DNA of 64,000 nucleotides from Fulvimarina sp. (lineage in GTDB: Bacteria; Pseudomonadota; Alphaproteobacteria; Rhizobiales; Rhizobiaceae), in the NCBI GenBank assembly GCA_002700095.1, contig PACL01000063.1, forward strand, positions 51,058 through 115,057. The letters run 5' to 3'. A model generated the notes under the pieces. That model ran no database searches. It was not told the DNA's origin and saw only the letters and a program-made list of their open reading frames with translations. Numbering within the stretch: position 1 is the first letter of the stretch; every line of letters begins with the position of its first letter. Positions 29,414 to 39,441 of the stretch are shown piece by piece. The position numbers were made by a program, and so were the translations under genes.

Positions 29414-31348
29414 TCACACCGGCGGCGTGCGCCGACGCTCGAGCACACCCATCTCGTCGCTCTCGCGGGCCCGCCGCAGCGCTTCCTCCGCCTCGGTCGC
29501 CTCGCGCTGCATGGCCCACATTTCGGCATAGAGGCCGCTCATTGCAAGCAGCTCGCGGTGGGAGCCGCGCTCGACGATCTCGCCGGCCTTCAGAACCAGG
29601 ATCTCGTCGCAGTTGATGATCGTCGACAGGCGGTGGGCGATGGTGAGCGTCGTGCGGTTCTTCGAGACGAGGTCGAGCGCCGACTGGATCTCCTGCTCGG
29701 TGTGGGTGTCCAGCGCCGAGGTCGCCTCGTCGAGGACGAGGATCGGCGGCGCCTTGAGGATGGTGCGGGCGATGGCGACGCGCTGCTTCTCGCCGCCCGA
29801 CAACTTCAGGCCGCGCTCGCCGACCATCGCGGCAAAGCCGTCCGGCAGCTGCTCGATGAAGCCGGCGATCTGGGCGAGTTCGGCGGCGCGCACCACCTCT
29901 TCCTCGCTGGCGTCGATGCGGCCGTAGCGGATGTTGTAGGCGATGGTGTCGTTGAAGAGGACGGTGTCCTGCGGCACGATGCCGATCGCCGCGCGCACGC
30001 TCTCCTGCGTCACCTCCGAGATGTCCTGGCCGTCGATGGTGATCCGGCCGCCCTTGACGTCGTAGAAGCGGAACAGGAGACGCGAGATCGTCGACTTGCC
30101 GGCGCCGGACGGCCCGACGATCGCCACCGACTTGCCCGGCGGTACCTCGAAGGAGACGCCCTTGAGGATCTCGCGGGCCGGATCGTAGCCGAAGCGCACG
30201 TCCTCGAAGCGGATCGCCCCGTCGCTGACGACGAGGGGCTTGGCACCGGGCCTGTCGACCACCTCGGCATTGATGCCGAGCAGCGCGAACATCTCCTCGA
30301 TGTCGGTGAGGCCCTGGCGGATCTCGCGATAGACGAAGCCGATGAAGTTGAGCGGGATCGACAGCTGCATCAGCATGGCGTTGACGAAGACGAAATCGCC
30401 GAGGCTCTGGGTGCCGTCACGCACGGCAAGCGCCGACATCACCATGACGATCGCCATGCCGACGCCGAAGATCACGCCCTGGCCGAAATTGAGCCAGCCG
30501 AGCGAGGTCCAGATCCGAGTGGCGGCGACCTCGTATCGGGCCATGGAGCGGTCGAAGCGCTCGGCCTCCATCGTCTCGTTGCCGAAATACTTCACCGTCT
30601 CGAAGTTGAGCAGCGAATCGATCGCCTTGGTGTTGGCGTCGGTGTCGCTCTCATTCATGTCGCGGCGGATGTTGATCCGCCAGTCGCTGGCCTTGATGGT
30701 GAACCAGCCATAGAGCCAGATCGTCACGGCAATGACGGCGACATAGGCGATCCCGTAGGAAAAGCCGAAGATCACCGCGACGAGGGCGAATTCGAGGATC
30801 GTCGGGATGGTGTTGAGGATGGTGAAGCGGACGATCGCCTCGATGCCCTTGGTGCCGCGCTCGATGATCCGCGACAGGCCGCCGGTGCGCCGCTCCAGGT
30901 GAAAGCGCAAAGAGAGGCGGTGCATGTGGACGAAGGTGCGGTAGGCGAGCCGGCGCACCGCATGCTGGCCGACGCGGGCGAACAGCGCGTCGCGCAGCTG
31001 GTTCAGCCCGACCGAGATGACCCGGGCGACGTTGTAGGAGACGACGAGGGTGATCGCGCCGGCGAGGACGAGCGGCAGCCAGCCGGGCGTCGCGGCGACG
31101 GCGGCCGCCGTATCGCCGGCGCCAGTTCCGGCGGCGCTGCTGTGGTCGAGGGCGTCGGTGGCCCATTTGTAGAAATAGGGCACGCCGACGGTGAGGAGCT
31201 TGGCGAGGACCAGGAAGAAGGAGGCCCAGACCACCCGCATCTTGAGATCCGGCCGATCGCTCGGCCACATGTAGGGCCAGAGATTGCGGAGCGTCGAAAA
31301 AGTCTCGCCGCTGTCGCCTGAGACGCGGGCGCTGCTGGTATCGGCCAA
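29414..31348 (-). CDS. Atm1/ABCB7-type ABC exporter (ATPase fused to permease)
   Basis: A homodimeric inner-membrane exporter of 644 residues. Atm1-type members export glutathione-based, persulfide or metal-linked compounds. Two features mark the subfamily: RTGGLSRIIERGTKG near residues 154-168 and NFETVKYFGNE near 248-258, in the glutathione-binding region of Atm1. The ATPase half has Walker A GPSGAGKST (412-420), signature LSGGEKQR (516-523) and Walker B ILVLDEATSALD (536-547), all intact. It lies between psd and the LysM protein gene on the same strand but with gaps of 240-270 bases, so it is probably a separate transcript. Substrate not determined. Confidence 0.92.
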   Translation of the reverse strand: MADTSSARVSGDSGETFSTLRNLWPYMWPSDRPDLKMRVVWASFFLVLAKLLTVGVPYFYKWATDALDHSSAAGTGAGDTAAAVAATPGWLPLVLAGAITLVVSYNVARVISVGLNQLRDALFARVGQHAVRRLAYRTFVHMHRLSLRFHLERRTGGLSRIIERGTKGIEAIVRFTILNTIPTILEFALVAVIFGFSYGIAYVAVIAVTIWLYGWFTIKASDWRINIRRDMNESDTDANTKAIDSLLNFETVKYFGNETMEAERFDRSMARYEVAATRIWTSLGWLNFGQGVIFGVGMAIVMVMSALAVRDGTQSLGDFVFVNAMLMQLSIPLNFIGFVYREIRQGLTDIEEMFALLGINAEVVDRPGAKPLVVSDGAIRFEDVRFGYDPAREILKGVSFEVPPGKSVAIVGPSGAGKSTISRLLFRFYDVKGGRITIDGQDISEVTQESVRAAIGIVPQDTVLFNDTIAYNIRYGRIDASEEEVVRAAELAQIAGFIEQLPDGFAAMVGERGLKLSGGEKQRVAIARTILKAPPILVLDEATSALDTHTEQEIQSALDLVSKNRTTLTIAHRLSTIINCDEILVLKAGEIVERGSHRELLAMSGLYAEMWAMQREATEAEEALRRARESDEMGVLERRRTPPV

Positions 31349-31589
31349 GATCGTCCTTCCGGAAGAAGCCTACGGGCTTCAACCTCGATGGGTTCGAAAG
31401 AGATTGGAACGGATCTAAGGCTTCTTGACGCAAAGATCGACCGGTCATTTCGGCGACCGATCGTAACGGCGGCATCGCGGAGGATCGTCAGCGGCCGCGA
31501 ACGGACCGGCGACGGCGCCCTGCCCCGCCCTCCAGCGCCCGCCCTGTCCGCCGGCGGGCGGCCGAGACGCGGGGGGCGCGGGCGGGAAG

Positions 31590-31614
31590 CCGGCGGGACC
31601 GGACGACCCGCCGG
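31590..31614 (-). terminator. probable terminator after the LysM protein gene
   Basis: A perfect eight-base-pair stem, CCGGCGGG with CCCGCCGG, with a nine-base loop lies immediately beyond the stop codon. On the minus strand it is followed by CTTCCC rather than a full T-run, so it is a weak rho-independent terminator at best. Confidence 0.45.
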
Positions 31615-31616
31615 GA

Positions 31617-34600
31617 TCAGTTCACCGCGCCGGGCACCTCGCCGGCGCTCTGGCGCTCTTCGGGCATGCGGAAGACCTGCCCGGGATAGATCCGGTCCGG
31701 ATTGCGGATCTGGTCGCCATTGGCGAGGTAGATCACCGTGTAGCGGTTGCCGGCGCCGTAGGTCTCGCGGGAGATCCGCCACAGCGTGTCGCCCTTGCGG
31801 ATGATCACCCTGGCGCTGCGCGAGGCGGCGAGCGCCGGTTGCCGGATGACGGGAATGCGGCCAGATTTTTCGCCGGCTGCGGTTTCGCCAGCGGTCTCGC
31901 CTGCGGTGCCGCCGGGCGCTGCGGCCGGATCCGCCGACGCGACGGACCGGTCGGGCGACGCTTGCGCCTCGGGCGCGGCGGCGATGCCCGGGCCACCGGT
32001 GCCGTCCTGCGCCGATCCGCGCTGGGGTGTCTCGGCGGTCTGCGAGGTGGCTTGTGTCCGGCGCGGAATGGCCGGCGCCTGCGGGGCATCGTCGATGCCG
32101 CCGAGCCGGGCGGCGAGATCGGCCTCGAGGGAATCGGCCGAAGATGCATCGGCCGGGGACGACGTGGCATCGCCGGACGCCGCCGTGTCCGGCGCTTCAC
32201 GGGACGCGGGGTTGCCGGTCGAGGCGAGCCGGTCGCGGGACGTGGCGGCCTCGGCCGGGGCAGAGGCGGGAGCGGAGGACGCTTCCTGCGTTGCGGTTTC
32301 GTCCCTCGTCTGCGGGCTGGCGGCGGGTGCGGTGGCTCCGGCGGACGGTTCCGTGAGGGCCGGATCCGGGGTTGCCGGCTCCGGGGGAGCCGCCGCGACG
32401 CGCGGCTCGGACGGCTCGGCGGTGTCCGCGACAGTCGGGGCGGCCGGGGCGGGCGTTGCTTCGGCGGGGGCAGCAGAGGGAGCGCCGGCCTCAGCGCCGG
32501 TGCCGCCGCGCTCGGTTTCGGCGGGTGCCGCGCCGGCGATTCGTTCGCTAGCAGCAGCAGCCGGATCGGCGTCCGGCGTCCCCGGCTCGGCGGTCGCCGC
32601 GAGGGAGGTTCCCTCCGGCCGGAAGAACGGCACCTCGACCCGGGCGACGACCCGGTCCTGCGGCGAGATCTGGTCGACGCGGATCATGTGGTCGCCGACG
32701 GCGATCTGCTGGTCCGTCGATACGACGAAGCGGCCGTTGCGGTCGGCGGTGCCGACGGCGAAGGGCTGGTTGTCGACATAGAGGCGGAACCGCGTGCCGG
32801 GCTCGGCCGCGCCGGCCACGAACATCCGCCCGCCGTCGATTTCCACCGCCTCGACCCGCAACTCGCGCCGCGGCGCGTCGCCGGCCGCACCGGCCTGAGG
32901 CGCGGCAGTGTCGACGGGCGGCTCGACGCTGGCCGTCTCGCGCTGCGCGCCCTGCGGCGCAGCGTCGGTCTGCCCGCCGGCCTGCCCGGTTCCAGTCTCC
33001 TGGCCGCCGGTCCCTGGTTCGCGGGACTGTGGCGTGCCGGCTGTTGTCGGGTCTTCGGCCGGCGTGGCGGTTTGGGGGGCCAGCGCGGCGACGTCGGATT
33101 CGGCCGGCGCCGATGGCGCATCGGCTGCGTCCGTTTCGCCCGGCGCGGTCTGCGTCTCGGCGGCACCCGTTGCGCTTGCGCCCGGCTCGGCTGCGTCAGA
33201 ACCGCTTGCATCAGGCCCACTCGCGGGCGAGGCCGCCTCGCCGGTCGTGCCGGAGGGCGACGCAGGCGGCGCTTCGGCCGAGCCCGAGCCATTCGGCGCA
33301 GCCTGCGAGGCCGCGTCACCGGTCGCCGACGGCGCAACGAGGGCGCGGGGCGTCTCGATCAGCCGGGACGGCTCGCCGGGCTTCTCGATCATCGCGAGGA
33401 GGTCCTTCGCGTCGCCGTCCGCCGGCACGGAGACCACCGCCGTCTCGCGCGAAAGGGTGTCGGTGCCCCGGTCGTCCTTTGACTGGATCTGGATCGAGTG
33501 GTCGCCAGGCGCCAGCGGCTGGTCGAGGACGATGACGAAGTCGCCGTCCCGGTTGGCCGTGTCTGTGCCGAGCGTCTTGTCGCCGTCGCGCAACGTCACG
33601 GTGCTGTTCGGCGCCGAGCGTCCGGCCACCAGCGTCGAACCGTCCGGCTCGACGCGCAGCACGTCGAAGCGGGGCTCGTCGCCCTCGGCTTGCGCGACCT
33701 GTGGCTCGGCCTCTTCGGAGGATTCCGCGGGCTCGGCCGCGGCTGGCGCCTCGCTCGCCTGAGTGTCGGCGGTCGCGGCAACGGCCGGATCCGGCTGCGC
33801 GGCCGGTGCCTGCGGAGCGGCGGCCGTCTGCGCCTGTGGCTCCGCGGCAGACGTCGATGCCGCAGCGTTCGCGTCGGCGGGTTCGGGCTGGGAAGGCTCG
33901 GCCAGAAGCGTTGCGGCAGCGGTGTCCGCCGCCGATCCGTCGGCGGGCGGGGCTGCCGGCGCGTCGCCCGCAGGTGCCGGCGAGTCGGCGGATGCTGATG
34001 CGGCGTCGGCAGCGGAAGCGGCATCTCCGTTGGCGGGTTCCTGACGGGCATCACCGGCTTCGGTGACACGCCCTTCGCGTCCGGCAGGGGAAATTTCCGG
34101 TGCCGGCGCTGGCGTTGCAGTCCCGTCCTGTGCGGCGTCATCGGCTCGAGCGGGAGCAGGAGCGGTCCCGGCATCGGCGGAGGGCGCTTCGCCCGCATTC
34201 TCCTGGCGGCCGGACTTGCCGGCGGCGAGCCTGTCGGCGGCCTCGTCCGGGACGGCAGCGGCTTGGGCGTTGGGCAATTGCGCGTCAGGCTGTTCTTCGA
34301 CGACGCCCGCCGGCGCTTGGCCGGCGCCGGCCTGTGGCGATGCGGCCGCCTGTTGCTGCCCGGCATCTGCCTGCCCGGTCGCGTCCTGCGCGACCTCGGC
34401 CTCGGGGGGCGTGGCGGAGGGCGCGCCGCCCGCCGGCGCCGCTGCCTCGCGAGTGGCGGTGTCATCCGGCGTCACGGCCGGTGCGGCGTCGACCCCGGAC
34501 TCGCCGCCCTGTCCGTCGGCGCCCGTTGCCGCTGACCTCTCGGTCCCGGCACTGGAGCCAAGCGGTGCGCTGCCCTGTCCGCTGGCCGCATCGGGATCGA

Positions 34601-34742
34601 CGGTCGCCTCGCCGACGGCGCCCTTGCTGGTCCGTTCGGCGACCCGCAACCGCTCCGAATCCAGCATGTCCCAGTAGCCGGCGACAATGGCCACCAGGAG
34701 GACGAGACAGAAGAGGACGATGCCGATGGCTCTGCGCTGCAT
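31617..34742 (-). CDS. large envelope protein with two Ig-like modules and a C-terminal LysM domain
   Basis: A 1,041-residue protein built to stand at the cell wall. An N-terminal membrane anchor (residues 4-24) is followed by a 330-residue Ala/Pro/Glu/Asp-rich disordered stretch, an Ig-like module (about 358-440), another disordered stretch, a second Ig-like module (about 628-705; both contain a T-x-N/D-R-D/N-G-x-F/V turn), a third disordered stretch, and a LysM domain (about 977-1027; GDTLWRISRETYG, IYPGQVFRMP). LysM binds peptidoglycan, so the protein links inner membrane to wall (inference). The stretches have few hydrophobics, so it is extended in shape. Start chosen at 34742; no signal-peptidase site follows, so it stays anchored. 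Confidence 0.85.
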   Translation of the reverse strand: MQRRAIGIVLFCLVLLVAIVAGYWDMLDSERLRVAERTSKGAVGEATVDPDAASGQGSAPLGSSAGTERSAATGADGQGGESGVDAAPAVTPDDTATREAAAPAGGAPSATPPEAEVAQDATGQADAGQQQAAASPQAGAGQAPAGVVEEQPDAQLPNAQAAAVPDEAADRLAAGKSGRQENAGEAPSADAGTAPAPARADDAAQDGTATPAPAPEISPAGREGRVTEAGDARQEPANGDAASAADAASASADSPAPAGDAPAAPPADGSAADTAAATLLAEPSQPEPADANAAASTSAAEPQAQTAAAPQAPAAQPDPAVAATADTQASEAPAAAEPAESSEEAEPQVAQAEGDEPRFDVLRVEPDGSTLVAGRSAPNSTVTLRDGDKTLGTDTANRDGDFVIVLDQPLAPGDHSIQIQSKDDRGTDTLSRETAVVSVPADGDAKDLLAMIEKPGEPSRLIETPRALVAPSATGDAASQAAPNGSGSAEAPPASPSGTTGEAASPASGPDASGSDAAEPGASATGAAETQTAPGETDAADAPSAPAESDVAALAPQTATPAEDPTTAGTPQSREPGTGGQETGTGQAGGQTDAAPQGAQRETASVEPPVDTAAPQAGAAGDAPRRELRVEAVEIDGGRMFVAGAAEPGTRFRLYVDNQPFAVGTADRNGRFVVSTDQQIAVGDHMIRVDQISPQDRVVARVEVPFFRPEGTSLAATAEPGTPDADPAAAASERIAGAAPAETERGGTGAEAGAPSAAPAEATPAPAAPTVADTAEPSEPRVAAAPPEPATPDPALTEPSAGATAPAASPQTRDETATQEASSAPASAPAEAATSRDRLASTGNPASREAPDTAASGDATSSPADASSADSLEADLAARLGGIDDAPQAPAIPRRTQATSQTAETPQRGSAQDGTGGPGIAAAPEAQASPDRSVASADPAAAPGGTAGETAGETAAGEKSGRIPVIRQPALAASRSARVIIRKGDTLWRISRETYGAGNRYTVIYLANGDQIRNPDRIYPGQVFRMPEERQSAGEVPGAVN

Positions 34743-35128
34743 GTGACCGCTCGATCAGGCGGCGTTGCCGCCGCTAAAAAAGTCGTGAGACGTGGCCTGA
34801 GGTTTAACGGCCCGGTGGTGCCGCCACAAGCTTTGGCTCCATTCAGCGTTACTTCTGGGGCAATCGTGGCCGGATCGACAGCGCCATCCCGGGGAATGCG
34901 ACGGTCGGCGCGTGGCGGCAGGCGGCGTTCGCAGCCCCGAACGGGCGAAGCGGCGGCCGGCGCGAGACAAAGTCGGGAATTGACTTTTGCCGCCATGCCT
35001 TCCTATAAGCCCCCCAAGCGAGCGGGCGGCGCTCCGCGCGATGGTGAATTGCGTTCGATGGCCGCACCGGATTTCCGGATCACACACGACTGAAGGGCCC
35101 GCGTCCTGAAAACGCGCGGGGATTGACG
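34743..35128. other. intergenic region upstream of rpmH
   Basis: This 386-base region lies between divergent genes (the LysM protein gene on the minus strand and rpmH on the plus strand). It holds the rpmH promoter at 34980-35008 and about 120 bases of leader after it. A hairpin GGCGGC-GTT-GCCGCC near 34758-34772 follows an A-run on the plus strand only, so it is not a terminator for either gene. Confidence 0.5.
34980..35008 (+). promoter_or_regulatory. rpmH promoter
   Basis: TTGACT (34980-34985) and CTATAA (35003-35008) are 17 bases apart, a near-consensus alphaproteobacterial housekeeping promoter. It is about 120 bases before the rpmH start. High activity is expected for this ribosomal protein-RNase P operon. 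Confidence 0.7.
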
Positions 35129-35263
35129 ATGAAGCGTACCTACCAGCCTTCGCGGCTCGTCCGCAAACGCCGCCACGGTTTCCGCGCCCGCATGGCGACG
35201 AAGAGTGGCCAGAAGGTCATTGCAGCGCGCCGTTCGCGCGGTCGCAAGCGCCTGTCGGCCTGA
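35129..35263 (+). CDS. rpmH: 50S ribosomal protein L34
   Basis: A 44-residue, very basic ribosomal protein. It reads [18 protein letters not shown] and ends GRKRLSA, the full length and the standard sequence for L34. It lies in the classic rpmH-rnpA-yidC order, 35 bases before rnpA. No good Shine-Dalgarno is close, although a weak GGGGA is about 8 bases upstream. Confidence 0.98.
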   Translation: MKRTYQPSRLVRKRRHGFRARMATKSGQKVIAARRSRGRKRLSA

Positions 35264-35298
35264 CGCCGGCCGGATGGGCGATCACCCGATCGCCAGTC

Positions 35299-35688
35299 AT
35301 GGCGGCTGAGAAGCTCAAGAAACGCGCCGAGTTTCTCGCCGCGCGCAGGGGCCGTCGCCTGAACGGCCCGCTGTTCTTCATCGAGGCGCTGGAACGCGGC
35401 GACGCCGCTCCGGCGCGCTTTGGGCTGACCGTGACCCGCAAGGTCGGCAATGCCGTCGAGCGCAACCGGATCCGCCGCAGGCTGCGCGAGGCGATCCGGA
35501 TCGGCGCCGAGGCTGACATGGTGCCCGGGATCGACTATGTCATCGTCGCGCGCCGCGACGTGCTGGCGGCGCCATTCACCACCCTGTCAGAGGAATTGCG
35601 GAAACGCTTCTCCCGGATGGCCGGGCCGAATCAGAAGACGACGCCAGGCGGCGAAGGCCGATCCAAACGCCGATCGAGGTCTGAGTAA
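35299..35688 (+). CDS. rnpA: ribonuclease P protein component
   Basis: Protein subunit of RNase P, which trims the 5' leader of precursor tRNAs; it helps the RNA subunit bind substrate. The 129-residue protein contains the signature RNRIRRRLREA at about residues 54-64 and FGLTVTRKVGNA before it. A basic tail (about 110-129) is longer than in E. coli. The stop TAA shares its last A with the ATG of yidC (TAATG), indicating translational coupling. Confidence 0.97.
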   Translation: MAAEKLKKRAEFLAARRGRRLNGPLFFIEALERGDAAPARFGLTVTRKVGNAVERNRIRRRLREAIRIGAEADMVPGIDYVIVARRDVLAAPFTTLSEELRKRFSRMAGPNQKTTPGGEGRSKRRSRSE

Positions 35689-37493
35689 TGGAAAACAACC
35701 GCAACTTCCTGATCGCCATGGCGCTCTCCATTGCGGTTCTGATCGGCTGGCAATATTTCGTCGTCAGTCCGCGCATAGACGCCCAGCGCCAGACGATCGA
35801 GGCCACCCAGCGCGCCGACGGCTCGCTGCAGACGCCGCAGACGCCGGCCGGCACCGACCAGGCCCAGACCGCCGCCCCTTCCGGGCGCGAAAGCGTGATC
35901 TCCAGCCCGCAGCTGCCGCTCTCGGAGGACCGCGAGGCGGTGCTCTCCCAAGGCCGGCGGATCGCCATCGACACGCCGCAGCTCACCGGCTCGATCAACC
36001 TCACCGGCGCGCGCATCGACGACCTTCGCCTGAAGAACTATCACGAGACCGTCGACGACACCTCGCCGACCATCGTCCTGTTTTCGCCCGAGCAGCTGCC
36101 GAACGGCTATTTCGCCGAGACCGGCCTTCTGGTGCGCGGCAAGGGCCCAGTCGTCGGCGCGGCCACCGAATGGCAGGCGCCGGAAGGCGCGACGCTGACC
36201 CCCTCGACGCCGGTGACACTGACCGCCACCGCCGACGGGATGACCGTGAACCGGACGATTTCGGTCGACGAGAACTTCATGTTCACCGTCGAGGACGCCA
36301 TCGTCAACGACGGGGCGGCGCCGGTCTCGGTCGAGCCCTATGGCCGCGTCGTGCGCTACTCCAAGCCCGAAGTCGCCGCCGCCTACGTCCTCTTCGAAGG
36401 CCTGCTCGGGGTGTTCGGCGAGGACGGGCTGAACGAGGTCTCCTATTCCTCGATCGAGGACGACCAGAAGGTCACCCACACCAAGTCCAGCGGCGGCTGG
36501 CTCGGCATCACCGACAAGTACTGGGCGACGGCGCTCGTTCCCGAGAGCGCGCGGCCCTTCGGCTCGCAGTTCCTCTACCTGTCCGGCCAGCGGCCGCACT
36601 ACCAGACCGAATTCGTTTCCGATCCCATCACCGTCGCCCCGGGCGAGACCGCGACGACGACGTCGCGCACCTTCGCCGGCGCCAAGGTGGTCGACATCAT
36701 CGACGGCTACGAGGAGACGCTGGGGGTCCGGCAGTTCGGCCAGCTGATCGACTGGGGCTGGTTCTATTTCATCACCCGGCCGATGTTCCATGCGCTGGAC
36801 TACATCTACAAGCTGGTCGGCAATTTCGGCGTGGCGATCCTCGTCGTCACCGTCGTCCTGAAGCTGTTCTTCTTCCCGCTCGCCAACAAGTCCTACAAGT
36901 CGATGGCGCGGATGAAGACCGTCCAGCCGAAGATCATGGAGCTGCGCGAGCGCTTCAAGGAAGACAAGCAGAAGCAGCAACAGGAGATGATGCGGATCTA
37001 CAAGGAGGAGAAGATCAATCCGGCGGCCGGCTGCTGGCCGATGCTGATCCAGATCCCGGTGTTCTTCGCCCTCTACAAGGTCCTCTATGTCACCATCGAG
37101 ATGCGGCACGCGCCGTTCTTCGGCTGGATCCAGGATCTGGCGGCGCCCGATCCGACCTCGCTGTTCAACCTGTTCGGGCTGATCCCGATCACCCTGCCGC
37201 ACCTGCTGATGGTCGGCGTCTGGCCGCTCCTGATGGGCATCACCATGTTCATCCAGATGCGCCTCAATCCGACGCCGCCGGATCCGGCCCAGCAGATGAT
37301 CTTCACCTGGATGCCGGTGGTGTTTACCTTCATGCTGGCGGCCTTCCCGGCCGGGCTGGTGATCTACTGGACGTGGAACAACTTCCTGTCGATCATCCAG
37401 CAGAGCGTCATCATGAAGCGCAACGGCGCCAAGATCGAGCTGTGGGATAACATGCGCGGCGCCTTCAAGCGAAAACCGAAGACGTCGCCCTGA
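35688..37493 (+). CDS. yidC: membrane protein insertase YidC
   Basis: Inserts and folds inner-membrane proteins, alone or with SecYEG. The 601-residue protein has an N-terminal membrane anchor (about 6-24), a large periplasmic beta domain (about 60-350) and the conserved five-helix core (about 365-585), including the helix with the positively charged KSMARMK loop. The full length is typical for a Gram-negative YidC. Its ATG overlaps the rnpA stop by one base. Confidence 0.97.
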   Translation: MENNRNFLIAMALSIAVLIGWQYFVVSPRIDAQRQTIEATQRADGSLQTPQTPAGTDQAQTAAPSGRESVISSPQLPLSEDREAVLSQGRRIAIDTPQLTGSINLTGARIDDLRLKNYHETVDDTSPTIVLFSPEQLPNGYFAETGLLVRGKGPVVGAATEWQAPEGATLTPSTPVTLTATADGMTVNRTISVDENFMFTVEDAIVNDGAAPVSVEPYGRVVRYSKPEVAAAYVLFEGLLGVFGEDGLNEVSYSSIEDDQKVTHTKSSGGWLGITDKYWATALVPESARPFGSQFLYLSGQRPHYQTEFVSDPITVAPGETATTTSRTFAGAKVVDIIDGYEETLGVRQFGQLIDWGWFYFITRPMFHALDYIYKLVGNFGVAILVVTVVLKLFFFPLANKSYKSMARMKTVQPKIMELRERFKEDKQKQQQEMMRIYKEEKINPAAGCWPMLIQIPVFFALYKVLYVTIEMRHAPFFGWIQDLAAPDPTSLFNLFGLIPITLPHLLMVGVWPLLMGITMFIQMRLNPTPPDPAQQMIFTWMPVVFTFMLAAFPAGLVIYWTWNNFLSIIQQSVIMKRNGAKIELWDNMRGAFKRKPKTSP

Positions 37494-37498
37494 CGCGC

Positions 37499-37525
37499 AA
37501 CGGGCGGGCCTTGGCCCGCCCGTTT
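37499..37525 (+). terminator. rho-independent terminator after yidC
   Basis: AACGGGCGGG pairs with CCCGCCCGTT across the loop CCTTGG, followed by TTT including the stem's end. It starts six bases after the yidC stop and should at least reduce read-through to yihA. Confidence 0.75.
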
Positions 37526-37596
37526 GCCATCGGGCCGCCTTTCCATCAGGCACGCGTTCCATCCGGCGTGCGGACAGCGGCATTGGAGCCGGCACC

Positions 37597-38280
37597 ATGA
37601 CCCCATCCGACGGCCCCTCTTCCGAGGCCCCCTCTCCCGACACGAGCGAGGCCGACCGGCGCTTCTTCGCCAAGCCCTGGGTGTTCGTGCGCGGCGTGCC
37701 GGCGCTGAAGTTCCTGCCGCCGGAGGGCCCGCCCGAGATCGCCTTCGCCGGCCGCTCGAATGTCGGCAAGTCGTCGCTGATCAACGCCCTGCTCGGCCAG
37801 AAGGGCCTCGCGCGTACCTCCAACACGCCGGGGCGGACGCAGGAGCTGAACTTCTTCGTCCCCGACGGCTACGGCACGGTGGAGGCAGGGCTGCCGCCGA
37901 TCGTCCTCGTCGACATGCCGGGCTACGGCTATGCCAAGGCGCCGAAGGACCACGTCGATGCCTGGACGGAACTGGTCTTCGACTATCTGCGCGGCCGGGC
38001 GACGCTGAAGCGCGTCTTCCTGCTGATCGACGCGCGGCACGGCATCAAGCCGAACGACGAGGAGGTCATGAAGCTCCTCGACAAGGCGGCGATGTCCTAC
38101 CAGATCGTCCTCACCAAGACCGACAAGATCAAGCCGCCGGCCGTCGAGACGCTGCTCGCCGAGACGCTGGAGCGCACGAAGAAGCGCCCCGCGGCGTTTC
38201 CGCGGCTGATCGCGACGTCGTCGGAAAAGAGCCGAGGGCTCGACGACCTGCGCGCCGAGATCCTGACGCTGACCGAGTGA
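37597..38280 (+). CDS. yihA: ribosome biogenesis GTP-binding protein YihA/YsxC (EngB)
   Basis: A small Ras-like GTPase needed for large-subunit assembly. The 227-residue protein shows G1 [13 protein letters not shown]2/G3 [12 protein letters not shown] and [10 protein letters not shown]4 TKTDK and G5 TSSEKSRG, all intact. The N-terminal about 50 residues are a charged extension. It is behind the yidC terminator and may have its own promoter or receive read-through. In many Hyphomicrobiales argB follows; here a LysR regulator on the other strand follows instead. Confidence 0.95.
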   Translation: MTPSDGPSSEAPSPDTSEADRRFFAKPWVFVRGVPALKFLPPEGPPEIAFAGRSNVGKSSLINALLGQKGLARTSNTPGRTQELNFFVPDGYGTVEAGLPPIVLVDMPGYGYAKAPKDHVDAWTELVFDYLRGRATLKRVFLLIDARHGIKPNDEEVMKLLDKAAMSYQIVLTKTDKIKPPAVETLLAETLERTKKRPAAFPRLIATSSEKSRGLDDLRAEILTLTE

Positions 38281-38390
38281 CGTCTCGCGCCAGGGCGGGA
38301 TGACATCGGCTTCGATCGACATCCCGATCCATCCGCCTGTTGCCGCGTGATCTCGTCCGAGAACCGCTTCCTGCTTTTCGGCATCACGCT

Positions 38391-39329
38391 CTAGCGGCGG
38401 GACGGAGCCTGTGCGTCCGACGCTCCCGGCCGCTCCTGCAGCCGGCGGATGCGGGTGCGGATCTCGCCGAGCAGCGCTTCGGACAGAAGCGACATGGCCT
38501 CGCCCCGGGGCGTGATCAGCCAGGACGTCATCACGATCGGCCGGCTCAGACGCCGGAACACGACGCCGCCGCCCTGCGCGCCCGCCGAGGCGAGCGAGGG
38601 AACGATGGAGATCCCCGCACCGGCCGCCACCATGGCGCAGGCGGCATCCGCCATCTGGACCTCGGCGACGGGGTTCATCACCGCCCCGGCGCGGTGGAAG
38701 GCCGCCTCGATGATCGGATAGGACAGATCCTCCCGGCCGAGCGCCACCAGCCGCTCGCCCGCGAGATCCTCGACTGCGACGACGTCCCGCGCCGCCAGCC
38801 GGTGGGTGGCGGGGACGACGAGGAACAGCTCGATCTCCTCGAACTTCGCCGACTTCAGCGACGGCGACGTCGCCGGCAGGAGGCTGATGCCGAAATCCGC
38901 CTTGCCGGTGACCATCGAGTCCTCGATGCTGCGCGAGGTGCGGGTGAACAGCTGCAGCCGGAGCTCGGGGCTGCGCATCAGGAGGGCGGCGGCCGCCTGT
39001 GGCGCCAGATGCATGCCGAGGCCGGGAAAGGTCACGGCCGAGACCTCGCCGCGTTCCAGGTTGCGGATCGATTCGGCGATTCGCGAGATCCGCATCAGGC
39101 CGGCCTCCAGCTTGTCCGTCTCCGCGAACAGCTGACGCGCCTCGGCGGTCGGCTTCAGCCGCCCCTGCCCCCGCTCGAACAGCGAGAAGCCGCAGGCCTC
39201 CTCGAAGCCCTTCAGGAGCTTGGTGACCGCCGGCTGGCTGACGAACAGCCGTTCGGCCGCCTCGGTGACGGAACCGGCCTTCATGATGGCGTTGAACGCG
39301 GTCAGCTGGCGGATGTTGGGCTGCGCCAT
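38391..39329 (-). CDS. LysR-family transcriptional regulator
   Basis: A 312-residue DNA-binding regulator with an N-terminal winged helix-turn-helix (residues 2-60; RQLTAFNAIMKAGSVTEAAE, then QPAVTKLLKGFEE) and a substrate-binding-protein-like effector domain (about 90-300). It is transcribed divergently from the ABC importer/oxidoreductase operon, separated by 112 bases. LysR proteins usually autoregulate and activate such a divergent neighbour on binding the pathway substrate. So this is probably the regulator of the operon at 39442-47576. The inducer is unknown. Confidence 0.92.
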   Translation of the reverse strand: MAQPNIRQLTAFNAIMKAGSVTEAAERLFVSQPAVTKLLKGFEEACGFSLFERGQGRLKPTAEARQLFAETDKLEAGLMRISRIAESIRNLERGEVSAVTFPGLGMHLAPQAAAALLMRSPELRLQLFTRTSRSIEDSMVTGKADFGISLLPATSPSLKSAKFEEIELFLVVPATHRLAARDVVAVEDLAGERLVALGREDLSYPIIEAAFHRAGAVMNPVAEVQMADAACAMVAAGAGISIVPSLASAGAQGGGVVFRRLSRPIVMTSWLITPRGEAMSLLSEALLGEIRTRIRRLQERPGASDAQAPSRR

Positions 39330-39441
39330 TCCCGTACCGTATAACTCCCTGGAATGAGTCTATCCTTTAATTTCATTTGCAAGGAATGGGAAACGCCTAA
39401 ACGATAGGCCTGCACGAAATCAGGCATCGGCAGGGAACTTC
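39330..39441. promoter_or_regulatory. divergent promoter region with a candidate LysR site
   Basis: This unusually AT-rich gap must hold both promoters. It contains TCCTT-N13-AAGGA at 39363-39385, a short dyad of the size bound by LysR proteins. A G/A-rich ribosome binding site (CAGGGAA) precedes the substrate-binding protein start. Confidence 0.4.

Noticed and set aside
34758..34772. Hairpin GGCGGC-GTT-GCCGCC near a run of A residues
   Set aside because: The T-run would be on the minus strand before the hairpin, not after it, so it cannot be a terminator.
33029..34777. Several Arg/Pro-rich plus-strand frames over the LysM protein
   Set aside because: They arise from the low-complexity Ala/Pro/Glu-coding sequence read on the other strand and have no ribosome binding site.
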